From a virus: a DNA stretch of 37,556 nucleotides. The DNA lies in the IMG/VR virus record IMGVR_UViG_3300037296_000103, positions 1 to 37,556 of that record; one strand, 5' to 3'. Every line of letters begins with the position of its first letter. The stretch's first letter is position 1. Positions 14,774 through 23,126 of the stretch are shown piece after piece. Position numbers and translations under genes: made by a program. A model generated the notes under the pieces. That model saw only the letters and a program-made list of their open reading frames with translations, was not told where the DNA came from and made no database searches.

Positions 14774-15289
14774 ATGGAACCGACAACCCTACACGCCGGC
14801 GACTCCGTGTCCTGGGAACGGCTCGAGCCTGCTTATCTGGCCGGCGCGGGCTGGTCCCTGCGCTACGTATTCACCGGCCCCGAACGTCACCAGGTCGTCG
14901 CCATCGGCGGCGCGCCGTACCGCGTCGAGCTGTCGGCCGGCACCACGGCCACATGGGCGCCCGGCCTTTACCGCTGGGTCGCCCTGGCGGTCAACGGCGA
15001 CGAGCGGGTGACGGTTGCGCATGGCCGACTCGAGGTTTCACCGAACCTCGAAACGGCCGAGCCGCTCGACGCCCGATCGCATGCCGAGCGAATGCTCGAC
15101 CTGGTCGAGGCGGCGCTCGAGAAGCGCATCCCGAAGGACCAACAAAGCTACGAGATCGACGGCCAGCGGCTCGACCGGATCCCGATCGAGCGGCTCAACG
15201 CCTTGCGCCTGCAGTACCGGCGCGAGATCCAGCGCGCCCGAAGCAACCGCTGGCCGCTGGGTCGTCCGATCCGGCGCATTCTGAGGTAA
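14774..15289 (+). CDS. gpW-like head-tail joining protein with N-terminal extension
   Basis: Residues about 105-160 (AERMLDLVEAALEKRIP...YEIDGQRLDRIPIERLNALR) match the fold pattern of lambda gpW, a 68-residue head completion protein: helix, beta hairpin, helix. Here it follows an extra 90-residue beta-rich domain (SVSWERLEPAYLAG, ERHQVVAIGGAPYRVELSAG). The position between TerL and portal is that of gpW. The function of the extra domain is unknown; it may be decoration or adaptor. Confidence 0.7.
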   Translation: MEPTTLHAGDSVSWERLEPAYLAGAGWSLRYVFTGPERHQVVAIGGAPYRVELSAGTTATWAPGLYRWVALAVNGDERVTVAHGRLEVSPNLETAEPLDARSHAERMLDLVEAALEKRIPKDQQSYEIDGQRLDRIPIERLNALRLQYRREIQRARSNRWPLGRPIRRILR

Positions 15290-15293
15290 CCCA

Positions 15294-16793
15294 ATGAATC
15301 CGCTGAAATGGTTCGGCACCTGGGGCAAGCGCTCCGCGCCGCCACCGATCGAGCGCCGCGAGCCTACGGTCCGCAGTCGTTCGTTCAAGATGGCGGGCGG
15401 CGGTGGCCTCTCTGCAGCCTGGGCGCGCCGCTCAACCAATGCCGACGCGAATCAGGCGATATTCGGCGACCACGAAACACTGAGGCAGCGCGCCCGCGAG
15501 CAGTCGGTCAACACGGCCACGCTCAAACGCTTCTATCGCCTGCTGCGGCAGAACGTCGTCGGCCCCTACGGCATCCGCCTGCAGTCGAAGGCGGTCCTGC
15601 CCGATGGGCTTCCGGATCGCATCACCCGCCGGCTGATCGAAAAGGAGTGGCAAAAGTTCTGCAAAAAAGGGCAGTTCGACGTCGCCGGGCGTTATTCCTT
15701 TGTCACGTTTATGTGGCTGTGGGTCGAGACGCTCGCCCGCGACGGCGAGGTCCTGGTCCGCATCGTTCGCAACTGGTCGAACCGCTGGGGTTTCGCGCTG
15801 CAGATCCTCGAGGCCGATCGCCTTGACCTGACGCTAAACACCCTCCTCGACAACGGCAACCGCATCCGCATGGGCGTCGAGCTCGACGACTGGGAGCGCC
15901 CGGTCGCCTATTGGCTGCTGCGCGATCACCCCGGCGACGTCATCCGCCGCGCCGAGGAGCGTTATGACCGCATCCCCGCGACCGAAATGATCCACACGTT
16001 CGACCCGTGGCGCCCGCATCAGTCGCGTGGCTTCACCTGGACGCACGCCTCGGCCCTGGACGTGCATCACCTGGACGAGTTCCGGCAAGCCGCCCTCGTG
16101 AAGGCGCGGATCTCCGCGTCGCTGACTGGGCACTACGTCCAGGACGCCGAATGGCTCGACCCGCCCGACGAGGATGATGACCCGCCGATCGAGGAGGAGA
16201 TCACCCCGGGCGAGGGCAAGCTGCTGCCCTACGGCGTGGACTTCAAGCAACTGAACACGCAAGGGCCTGGCAGCGATTACGCGGCATTCGTGAAGGATGG
16301 CAACCGCAACGCGGCGGCCGGCCTGGGGCCGAGTTATCACCGCCTCGCGCATGACCTCGAGGGCGTCAGCTTCTCGAGCCTGCGCTCTGGTGAGCTGGAC
16401 GAGCGCGATTTTTACAAGTGCGTCCAGGAGTTCGCGATCTCCGAGCTGCTCGACCGCGTCGGCGAGGAGTTTCTCAACGCCTCGATTCTCCGCAACGTGA
16501 TCAAGATCGCCCCACGCGACCTGGAACGCTCGACCGAGCTGGTCTGGCAGGCACGCGGCTGGGATTGGGTGGATCCGCTCAAGGATTCGAAAGCCGCCTC
16601 GGAAAGCATCGGCAACCGCACGAAATCCCGCTCCGAGTACATCCGCGCCAACGGCGACGACCCCGACGAAGTGTTCGCGGAAATCGCAGCCGAGGAGGAG
16701 CAACTCCGAAAGCTCGGCTTGGCGCCTATCCACAAACCATCGAAAGAGGAACCGCCGGATGACAAAGCCGACGACGCCCCCGACGACGACTAG
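15294..16793 (+). CDS. Portal protein (lambda gpB family)
   Basis: The 499-residue protein forms the dodecameric DNA gateway at one capsid vertex. It shows the lambda-type portal features: an N-terminal segment with LRQRAREQSVNTATLKRFYRLLRQNVVG, the central FMWLWVETLARDGEVLVRI region, and YDRIPATEMIHTFDPWRPHQSRGFTW. The acidic C-terminus (DDKADDAPDDD) overlaps the next gene by 35 bp. Confidence 0.9.
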   Translation: MNPLKWFGTWGKRSAPPPIERREPTVRSRSFKMAGGGGLSAAWARRSTNADANQAIFGDHETLRQRAREQSVNTATLKRFYRLLRQNVVGPYGIRLQSKAVLPDGLPDRITRRLIEKEWQKFCKKGQFDVAGRYSFVTFMWLWVETLARDGEVLVRIVRNWSNRWGFALQILEADRLDLTLNTLLDNGNRIRMGVELDDWERPVAYWLLRDHPGDVIRRAEERYDRIPATEMIHTFDPWRPHQSRGFTWTHASALDVHHLDEFRQAALVKARISASLTGHYVQDAEWLDPPDEDDDPPIEEEITPGEGKLLPYGVDFKQLNTQGPGSDYAAFVKDGNRNAAAGLGPSYHRLAHDLEGVSFSSLRSGELDERDFYKCVQEFAISELLDRVGEEFLNASILRNVIKIAPRDLERSTELVWQARGWDWVDPLKDSKAASESIGNRTKSRSEYIRANGDDPDEVFAEIAAEEEQLRKLGLAPIHKPSKEEPPDDKADDAPDDD

Positions 16794-18651
16794 CGCCCCG
16801 CTGCCGGTCCTGCGGACGCTCCAGTCCGCGCCAGTCACGCGGGCGCTCGGCGTCGACCTTTCAACCCTCGACCAAGAAAACCGCACCGTCGAGATCGCTG
16901 TCTCGAGCGAGTACCCCGTCCGGCAATGGTTCGGCATGGAAGTGCTCGACCACACCGACGCGGCGATCGACCTCGAGCGCATGCGCTCCGGCGCGCCGGT
17001 GCTTATTCAGCACGAGCGGCATTCGGCCTGGTCGCAGGTCGGCGTCGTCGAGGAGGTATGGCTCGCCGCCGATCGCAAGTTGCGCGCGCGGATCCGCTTC
17101 TCGAAAGGCGACGAGGGCTCGCGGATCTTCAACGACATCGCCGACGGCATCCGCCAGAACGTCTCGGTCGGTTACATCCCGCTCGAAATGGTGCTCGAGC
17201 GCAGCGAGGCCGGCCTCGATCACTACCGCGTCACCCGATGGCAACCGTTCGAGGTTTCCGTCGTTTCCGTGCCCGCTGACCCGTCCGTCGGGGTAGGGCG
17301 TTCCCAAGCTGAAACCACGCACACCGTAATTGTTAGAGGTAGCACGATGCCCAAAGAAAATACCCCGGCGGAACCGACCACCGTCACCGCCGATCCGCTC
17401 GTCGCGGAACGCTCCCGCATTGCCGACATCATCGCCCTGGGCGATCGTTTCGGGCAGCGCGATCTCGCGACCGAGGCCGTTGGCCAGGGTCACAGCATCG
17501 ACCAGTTCCGGGCGCTGCTGCTCGAGCGCCAGGCGCCTAACGCGCCGAAGCCGGTCATCATCACCGCCCCGAAAGATGGCGAGCGCGACCTGCCAGGCTT
17601 CGCGAAAGACGTCTCCGCGCGTTCCCTCGGCCTGACCGATAAGGAAATCGGCGAATACTCGCTGATGCGCGCCATGAACGCCTACGCCGAAAAGGACTGG
17701 TCGAAAGCCGGCCTCGAGCGCGAGGTAAACATCGCCCTCGGCGATACCCTCAAGAAAGAGGCGCGCGGCTTCTACGTGCCGCACGATCTGCTGATGGCCG
17801 GCTATCGCGCCGGTATGTCGAAAGGTGAAGTCGGCAAGGGTGGCGAGCTCGTCGCGACCGAGCTGCGCATCAGCGAGTTCGTCGACATCCTGCGCAACAA
17901 GACAATCATGGCCCGCCTCGGCATGCGCCTGCTCGGCGGCCTGGTCGGCGACCTGGATCTGCCGAAAAATGTCAGCGGGTCGAACTTCTACTGGCTCGGC
18001 GAAGGCCAGAACGTGCCCGACAGCTCGTTCGACCTGAGCACCGTGCCGCTGTCGCCGAAAACCATCGGCGGCGCGATCCCGGTGACCCGCCGTCTGCGCA
18101 AGCAGGCCTCGAAGTCCATCGAGGCGCTGATCATCAGCGACCTGATCGACGGCCTGGGCGTTGCGATCGACCTGGCCATGCTGACCGGCACCGGCGCCGA
18201 CAACATGCCGCTCGGCCTGCTGAACGCTGCCGGCATCCCGGCCCTGGCCTACCTGGGCGCCGGCATCGACTTCGATGCGGTCGTCGAGATGGAAACCAAG
18301 GCGTCGACCTTCAACGTCGAGGGCGATTCGCTGGCCTACCTGACCAGCCCGACCCAGCGCGGCGCGGCCAAGCGCAAGCAAGTGTTCGACGGTACCGGCG
18401 AGCGTGTGTGGACTCGTGACAACGAGGTCAACGGCTACAAGGCAACCGCGAGCAACCAGGTGCCGGCTGATACCTGGGTTTACGGCGACTTTTCGCAGAT
18501 CGTCTGCGGCATGTGGGGCGTTCTGGATCTCAAGCCCGACCCCTACGCGCTGGCCGGTAGCGATGGCCTGATGCTCCGCGTCTTCCAGGACGTCGACGCA
18601 GCCATCCGCCGCACCGAGTCGTTCGTCATCGCCAAGAAGGCGGCGGCGTAA
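16759..18651 (+). CDS. Prohead protease fused to HK97-type major capsid protein
   Basis: The 630-residue polypeptide joins two activities usually encoded separately. Residues 30-180 are an S78 prohead protease, with the presumed triad H85 (LIQHERHS), S136 (QNVSVGY) and E165 (PFEVSVV). After a linker (185-300) comes an HK97-fold capsid protein, with an N-arm region, then SFDLSTVPLSPKTIGGAIPVTRRL, the AMLTGTGADNMPLGLLN loop and a C-terminal VFQDVDAAIRRTESFVI strand. The protease would free the capsid part during maturation. An internal ATG (residue 197) could also make a capsid-only product. GAGGAA lies upstream of 16759. Confidence 0.9.
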   Translation: MTKPTTPPTTTSAPLPVLRTLQSAPVTRALGVDLSTLDQENRTVEIAVSSEYPVRQWFGMEVLDHTDAAIDLERMRSGAPVLIQHERHSAWSQVGVVEEVWLAADRKLRARIRFSKGDEGSRIFNDIADGIRQNVSVGYIPLEMVLERSEAGLDHYRVTRWQPFEVSVVSVPADPSVGVGRSQAETTHTVIVRGSTMPKENTPAEPTTVTADPLVAERSRIADIIALGDRFGQRDLATEAVGQGHSIDQFRALLLERQAPNAPKPVIITAPKDGERDLPGFAKDVSARSLGLTDKEIGEYSLMRAMNAYAEKDWSKAGLEREVNIALGDTLKKEARGFYVPHDLLMAGYRAGMSKGEVGKGGELVATELRISEFVDILRNKTIMARLGMRLLGGLVGDLDLPKNVSGSNFYWLGEGQNVPDSSFDLSTVPLSPKTIGGAIPVTRRLRKQASKSIEALIISDLIDGLGVAIDLAMLTGTGADNMPLGLLNAAGIPALAYLGAGIDFDAVVEMETKASTFNVEGDSLAYLTSPTQRGAAKRKQVFDGTGERVWTRDNEVNGYKATASNQVPADTWVYGDFSQIVCGMWGVLDLKPDPYALAGSDGLMLRVFQDVDAAIRRTESFVIAKKAAA

Positions 18652-18675
18652 ATAGAACCTGATGCGGGCAGGTGA

Positions 18676-18697
18676 GGGGGCTTCGGCCCCCTTTTTT
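18676..18697 (+). terminator. Terminator after the capsid gene
   Basis: A GGGGGC-TTCG-GCCCCC hairpin with a stable tetraloop is followed by six T. It lies inside the late operon, so it may reduce downstream expression relative to capsid. Confidence 0.85.
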
Positions 18698-18721
18698 ATC
18701 TGACCTGCGGGAGCAAAGAAC

Positions 18722-19141
18722 ATGGGAATGCAAGTATTGACCGCATTTATCGTGCTGCTGACTGACATCATGCAGCACGGCGATATGATCCCGGTCGGCA
18801 CGACCCTCGAGGTCGAGAAGCGCCTCGCGGATCAATGGAAGGGCTCCAAAATCGCCCGAGCTGCGACCGACGAGGAAATCGTCGAGTATCAGGGCGACGT
18901 GGCCGAGGCCGAGGCGCTGCTCGATGACGTCGACGGTCTGACCGAGCAGAAACGCGCCCTCGAGGGCGAGCTCGAGAAGCTCCAGGAGCGGAAAACCGAG
19001 CTCGCCGGTGATCTGCAGGCGCTCGAGTCCGACGTCGCCGACCTGGGCAAGGAGAAAGAAACCCTCGGCGCCGAGGTCAAGGCCCTGGAAGCGGCCAAGG
19101 CTGCAGCCGAAAAGCCGGTCGTGGCGGCTAAGCCGAAGTGA
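18722..19141 (+). CDS. Coiled-coil protein in lambda FI position
   Basis: The 139-residue protein has a short beta-like N-terminus (GDMIPVGTTLEVEKRLADQW) and then a long predicted coiled coil (about 55-125, many Leu/Glu heptads such as LEGELEKLQERKTEL). It lies between capsid and the FII-like gene, which is the position of lambda gpFI, a protein that helps terminase dock on proheads. Sequence identity to FI cannot be claimed. GGGAG is 9 nt upstream of the ATG. Confidence 0.65.
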   Translation: MGMQVLTAFIVLLTDIMQHGDMIPVGTTLEVEKRLADQWKGSKIARAATDEEIVEYQGDVAEAEALLDDVDGLTEQKRALEGELEKLQERKTELAGDLQALESDVADLGKEKETLGAEVKALEAAKAAAEKPVVAAKPK

Positions 19142-19515
19142 TCGGCGAGGATGACCTCGAGGCGTTCTTCGATCCGGACGAGTTCGGGCTCCGGCTCGTG
19201 CTGATCGTGGACGGCCAGGCTCCACGCGAGATCCTCGGCATGCAGAACCCGCGCGATCGGTCCGGGCCGCTGTACCGCTCCGGCATCGATCCCAACGCGG
19301 CAAACCTGCGCGTGCGGCCCGACCAGGTGAAAGTCCAGGTCGCGACGCGCGACGTGCCCGAGCTGTACCGGGCGCAGCGCATCGAGGTCGACGGCGTCGC
19401 CTGGTCGATCGCCAACGTCGAACCGCTCGGCCGGATCCGCTCGCTGATGACCCTCGTGCCCTACGGGGCGCGGGAATCCAAGCCGGAGCGCGGAAAATGG
19501 CAGGCTACGAACTAA
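19138..19515 (+). CDS. Head-tail connector, lambda FII-like
   Basis: This 125-residue protein starts with GTG at 19138, overlapping the preceding TGA (GTGA), so it is likely translationally coupled. The beta-rich sequence (LRLVLIVDGQ, VKVQVATRDVPEL, QRIEVDGVAWSIANVEPLG, RSLMTLVPYG) fits the small beta-barrel head-tail stopper of the FII type. Its position supports the role. Confidence 0.7.
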   Translation: MIGEDDLEAFFDPDEFGLRLVLIVDGQAPREILGMQNPRDRSGPLYRSGIDPNAANLRVRPDQVKVQVATRDVPELYRAQRIEVDGVAWSIANVEPLGRIRSLMTLVPYGARESKPERGKWQATN

Positions 19516-20018
19516 ATCTGCAGGCGGACGGCTGGTCCAGCGTCGAGGAGCTCCTCCGGGACGCTCCGAAAAAACTGGACCTGGCCGCCGCCCGTGCCCT
19601 GCGCAAAACCGCGCTATGGCTGCGCACGCACAGCACGCGGGAAATCGCCCGCGAGCTGCGCATCACGCAAAGCCCGGTTCGTCACCGCTACATCATCAAC
19701 AGCCGATCGACCGCGAACGAAGTCAAGTTGTGGGTAGGCCTGAACCCGATCAGCGTGCATTACCTGGGCACGCCTGAGCAGACCCCGACCGGCGTCAGGG
19801 TCGGGCACCGCGCCTACGACGACGCGTTTATCTCCCCGATGAAAACCCGGCACCGCCTCGTTTGGCGGCGCAAGGGCCGCGAGCGCCTGCCGATCGAGCG
19901 CGTGACGGAAGATTGGGACGGCCCGGCCATGGACGTGCTGTCGCGCTGGGAAAAGCGCGCGATGGAGCGGTTCGCCGAGCTGTTCGAACAGGAAGCCCGT
20001 TATGTCCTCAGTCAGTAA
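19497..20018 (+). CDS. Minor tail / tail completion protein, gpZ-like
   Basis: The 173-residue protein has the pattern of the prophage minor tail protein Z family: an N-terminal helix with AAARALRKTALWLRTHSTREIARELRI, then a beta region with VKLWVGLNPISVHYLG and a basic loop. Lambda gpZ completes the tail end that joins the head. It overlaps both neighbours. Confidence 0.75.
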   Translation: MAGYELNLQADGWSSVEELLRDAPKKLDLAAARALRKTALWLRTHSTREIARELRITQSPVRHRYIINSRSTANEVKLWVGLNPISVHYLGTPEQTPTGVRVGHRAYDDAFISPMKTRHRLVWRRKGRERLPIERVTEDWDGPAMDVLSRWEKRAMERFAELFEQEARYVLSQ

Positions 20019-20550
20019 GGTTTTCCGGCCGCTCGACAAGCTGTCGGATCTGTTTTTCGCGATCGGTGACGCCATCCATGCCGCAGGCCTGGGCGTCAGC
20101 GTGGCGAATTACGAGGAGTGGGACGGTTACGTCGGCGACGCGACCGTGCTGGTCGAGCTCGAGCGCACGTCGCCGAGTGAGCGGCAGAACGACGGGCGTT
20201 ATGCCCACACCGTGAGCGTGACACTGCATGCAGTAGTCGCCCGCTCGCGCAAATTTGCAGCGCTCGAGGCGGGCAACCTGGCCACATGCCTCGAGCGCCT
20301 GGCTGATCTCAATCGCTGGGGCTTCCGTGGCCTGAACTGCGAGGTGCCGTGCGACATGCACAGCGGCCCGTCGATGTTCCAGAAGGGCGACGACGGTTAT
20401 GACGCCTGGGGCGTGACGTTCCGCCAGGTGATCACGCCAGGCATGCCGACCGAGGAGCCGCGCATCACTAGCATGCCGCTGGTTTCTTGGCGGCTCGATG
20501 ATGATTCGCCCCTTTCCGAGGACGAGTTCGCACCGCTCGAGGGGGCGTAA
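20002..20550 (+). CDS. Tail terminator or neck protein, putative
   Basis: The 182-residue protein lies between the gpZ-like gene and the baseplate spike gene. The sequence has alternating strands and helices (DATVLVELERTSPSE, YAHTVSVTLHAVVAR, AALEAGNLATCLERL), a pattern seen in tail terminators such as lambda gpU. That is inference from place and secondary structure. A Pro/Asp-rich tail ends the protein. Confidence 0.55.
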   Translation: MSSVSKVFRPLDKLSDLFFAIGDAIHAAGLGVSVANYEEWDGYVGDATVLVELERTSPSERQNDGRYAHTVSVTLHAVVARSRKFAALEAGNLATCLERLADLNRWGFRGLNCEVPCDMHSGPSMFQKGDDGYDAWGVTFRQVITPGMPTEEPRITSMPLVSWRLDDDSPLSEDEFAPLEGA

Positions 20551-21170
20551 TGTTCGACGCATACCTGCGCCTCTCCCTGGCGCCGATCCTCGATCGGCTC
20601 CTCGAGCTCGAGGCGGAAATCGATGATCTGCAGCGCCGCGCCGAGGGGCAGGCCCGCCTCGGTACCGTGACCAGCGTCGACACCACGTCCGGCACGTGCA
20701 AGGTCAGCCACGGCGATCTGACGTCGCCGCCGGTGAAGTACTTCAACCCGGCCGCCGGCGAGGTGAACGAAACCCGTCACCCTTCGGTCGGCGAGCAATG
20801 CCTGCTGATCAACTATGGCGGCGGTGATGGCAGCGCGCAGTCGGTCGCCTTGTGCGGCTTGCCGCGCGACTCGTTCCCGCTGGCCTCGACGGCGCCCGAG
20901 CTGGTCCGGCGCACGTACCCGGACGGCACCGAAAGCAGCTATGACCACGCCGCCCACGCGTTCAACTGGAAGAACGGCCCGCTATCAGTGAAGGCCGACC
21001 GCGAGGGCATCGTCGTGATGCTGGGAGCGGTGGGCTTCAAGGTCACCGCCGCCGGCTTCTCGCATGTGGGCGGCCTGGTCGATCACAACGGCACGAACAT
21101 CGGCGAGACGCACGTCCACGACGACACGCAGCCGCAGGTCGGAGCCGTATCAGGACAACCGAAAAAATGA
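20550..21170 (+). CDS. V: Baseplate spike protein, P2 gpV-like
   Basis: The 206-residue protein forms the membrane-piercing tip of a contractile tail. It shows an OB-fold segment (GTVTSVDTTSGTCKVSHGDL) followed by the GEQCLLINYGGGDGSAQSVALCG strand region. A C-terminal HVHDDTQ presents the H-x-H motif that binds an iron ion at the tip of P2-type spikes. The ATG overlaps the preceding stop (TAATG). Confidence 0.9.
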   Translation: MFDAYLRLSLAPILDRLLELEAEIDDLQRRAEGQARLGTVTSVDTTSGTCKVSHGDLTSPPVKYFNPAAGEVNETRHPSVGEQCLLINYGGGDGSAQSVALCGLPRDSFPLASTAPELVRRTYPDGTESSYDHAAHAFNWKNGPLSVKADREGIVVMLGAVGFKVTAAGFSHVGGLVDHNGTNIGETHVHDDTQPQVGAVSGQPKK

Positions 21171-21499
21171 TCGGAATCGACCGCGACACGGGCGCCACGC
21201 TCGACGATTGGCCGCAGTTCGTCCAGCGCGCGACCCGCGCCCTGACGACGCCGCTCGGCACGCGGCAAAAGCGCCCGCTGTATGGGTGCCGGCTGCCGAC
21301 GCGCCTGGCCAAGAACATGGGCGACGGCCTGCTGATCCTCGCGCAGGGCGACGCCATCGACGCCTTTTACAACCAGGCGAACGGCATCAGCGAGTTCAAG
21401 CCGGAGACGGTCATCGCGACCCGTGAGGGCGCCGGGCTGCGCCTGCGCCTTGCCGGTACCTGGAAAAACCGAAAAATGTCGTTCGAGGTGGTCACGTGA
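21167..21499 (+). CDS. W: Baseplate protein, P2 gpW / T4 gp25-like
   Basis: The 110-residue protein has the gp25-like pattern: an N-terminal MIGIDRDTG, the RALTTPLGTRQKRPLYGC helix-turn and a C-terminal beta hairpin. In P2 and T4 this protein links the sheath start to the baseplate wedge. An ATGA overlap couples it to the spike gene. Confidence 0.9.
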   Translation: MIGIDRDTGATLDDWPQFVQRATRALTTPLGTRQKRPLYGCRLPTRLAKNMGDGLLILAQGDAIDAFYNQANGISEFKPETVIATREGAGLRLRLAGTWKNRKMSFEVVT

Positions 21500-22494
21500 G
21501 CACGATGCTTATTCCCGGGCTCAACCAACTGGCCGAGCCGGAGATCGTCAAGGTCGAGCAGTTCGAAACGCTGCTCGAGGAATTCAAGGCCGAAACGCTG
21601 GCCTACATCCAAGCGCGCGACCCGGAGAAGGCCGCGCGGGTCGCCGAGTCGCTCGAGAGCGACGGCGAGCTGCTGTCGCTGCTGCTGCAGGCCGTGACCG
21701 TGCGCCTGCAGACACACGAACGCCGCTACAACGCGCGAATCAAACAAATGCTCGCCTGGTGGGCCGAGGGCACGAACCTCGACGCCCGCCTCGCCGACAT
21801 GGGCCTCGAGCGCCGCGTCATCAGCGAAGGCGATCCGAATGCCTTCCCGCCGGTACCGGCCGAGGAGGAGTCCGACCTCGACGCGCGGATCCGCTATTAC
21901 TTGGCGCCGCACGCCCCGGCCGCCGGTTCCCGCCTGCAGTACCGCCGCGAGGCGATGACCCTCGGCGAGCGCGCCAAGGTAAGCGTCCAGGCGCCGACGG
22001 CGAACCAGGTTGTCGTCACCTACACGTTCGGCGCCGACAGCATGGCGGCCAAGGTGAAGGACGCCAACGGTCGCCAGGCCGCCCCGGGCCAAGTCGCCGT
22101 CACGGTGCTGGCTCGCGATGGTGATGGCACGCCGTCGGCGGATCTGCTCGACACGGTTCGCGCGCACTTTGCGCGTGATGACGTGTGCCCCGAGACGGAT
22201 CTCGTGACCGTCCAGGCCGCCGAAATCGTTCGGTACCAGATCCGCGCGATCGTCTACATCAACGCCGGCCCTGACTCCGCGCTGACGAAAGACCAGGGCG
22301 AGGCCGCTCTCGCGGCCTACGCGGGCGAACGTCACATCCTGGAGGGTTACGTCGACCCGAGCCGGATCGACTACGTGCTGCACGCGGCAGGCGCTGAGCG
22401 GCTCGAGCTGCTCGAGCCGCTGGCCCCGATCGAATGCACCGCCAGCCAGGCGCCCTTTTGTGAGGGCGTCGAGATCGAGGTCCGGACGCTATGA
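21496..22494 (+). CDS. J: Baseplate wedge protein, P2 gpJ-like
   Basis: The 332-residue protein contains the baseplate J architecture: RYNARIKQMLAWWAEGTNLDARLADMG, then EESDLDARIRYYLAPHAPAAGSRLQYRREAM, and the PTANQVVVTY/TVLARDGDGTPSADLL strands. It starts at GTG 21496 overlapping the gpW stop; an ATG at 21505 is an alternative. Confidence 0.9.
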   Translation: MSTMLIPGLNQLAEPEIVKVEQFETLLEEFKAETLAYIQARDPEKAARVAESLESDGELLSLLLQAVTVRLQTHERRYNARIKQMLAWWAEGTNLDARLADMGLERRVISEGDPNAFPPVPAEEESDLDARIRYYLAPHAPAAGSRLQYRREAMTLGERAKVSVQAPTANQVVVTYTFGADSMAAKVKDANGRQAAPGQVAVTVLARDGDGTPSADLLDTVRAHFARDDVCPETDLVTVQAAEIVRYQIRAIVYINAGPDSALTKDQGEAALAAYAGERHILEGYVDPSRIDYVLHAAGAERLELLEPLAPIECTASQAPFCEGVEIEVRTL

Positions 22495-23126
22495 GTGACG
22501 AAGCCCCGCGGCTGAGCGTGTTGCCGCCGAACCGCTCGCTGCTCGAGGCCGGGCTAGACCTGGCATTCGACAAGCTGCTCGAGCGGATCCAGCCGCCATT
22601 TCCGGCGCTGATGGATCCGCAGACCACGCCTGCCGAGTTCCTGCCCTACCTGGCCGCCGATCGCGGCGTAAACGAATGGTCGGCGAGTGGTAGCGAGGCA
22701 GAAAAGCGCGCCACGGTGGCCGGCGCCTGGTCGGTCAAGCGCCTGGCCGGCACTCGTCACGCCCTGGCTCTGGCGGTGCATGGGCTGCAGATGCGCCCGC
22801 AGGTGACAGCCTGGTACGAAATGAGCCCGCCAGGCGCGCCATATACCTTCGATGTGATCGCATGGGCTGATCGGCCGTTCGACGAGGCGACAAACGCCCG
22901 GCTCGATCAGCGCCTCGCTAACGCCAAGAGCGAGCGGGATCTGCTGACGATCCGTATTGGCTTGAGTGCCACCTCGCGCACCTACAAGGCCTCGGCGCTG
23001 CTTTGCGGCGAGACGACAACCATCTATCCGCTGCAGACCACCGCGCTCGAGCAGCGCAACCCGGTTTATATCGCGGCGGCACTGAACACGGTCGAGATGA
23101 CCACCATTTACCCGCTGGAGGCGTGA
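22491..23126 (+). CDS. I: Tail protein I (P2 gpI-like)
   Basis: The 211-residue baseplate protein has the gpI signature RLSVLPPNRSLLEAGLDLAFD near the start and LPYLAADRGVNEW. In P2 it connects the baseplate to fibres. Near its C-terminus two similar segments occur (GETTTIYPLQT and VEMTTIYPLEA), a short internal repeat. Confidence 0.88.
   Translation: MSDEAPRLSVLPPNRSLLEAGLDLAFDKLLERIQPPFPALMDPQTTPAEFLPYLAADRGVNEWSASGSEAEKRATVAGAWSVKRLAGTRHALALAVHGLQMRPQVTAWYEMSPPGAPYTFDVIAWADRPFDEATNARLDQRLANAKSERDLLTIRIGLSATSRTYKASALLCGETTTIYPLQTTALEQRNPVYIAAALNTVEMTTIYPLEA

Noticed and set aside
16861-18801. A 646-codon open frame on the minus strand
   Set aside because: It lies antisense to the protease-capsid gene, whose motifs are clear; high GC and codon bias produce such shadows. 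No ribosome-binding site or recognisable domain.
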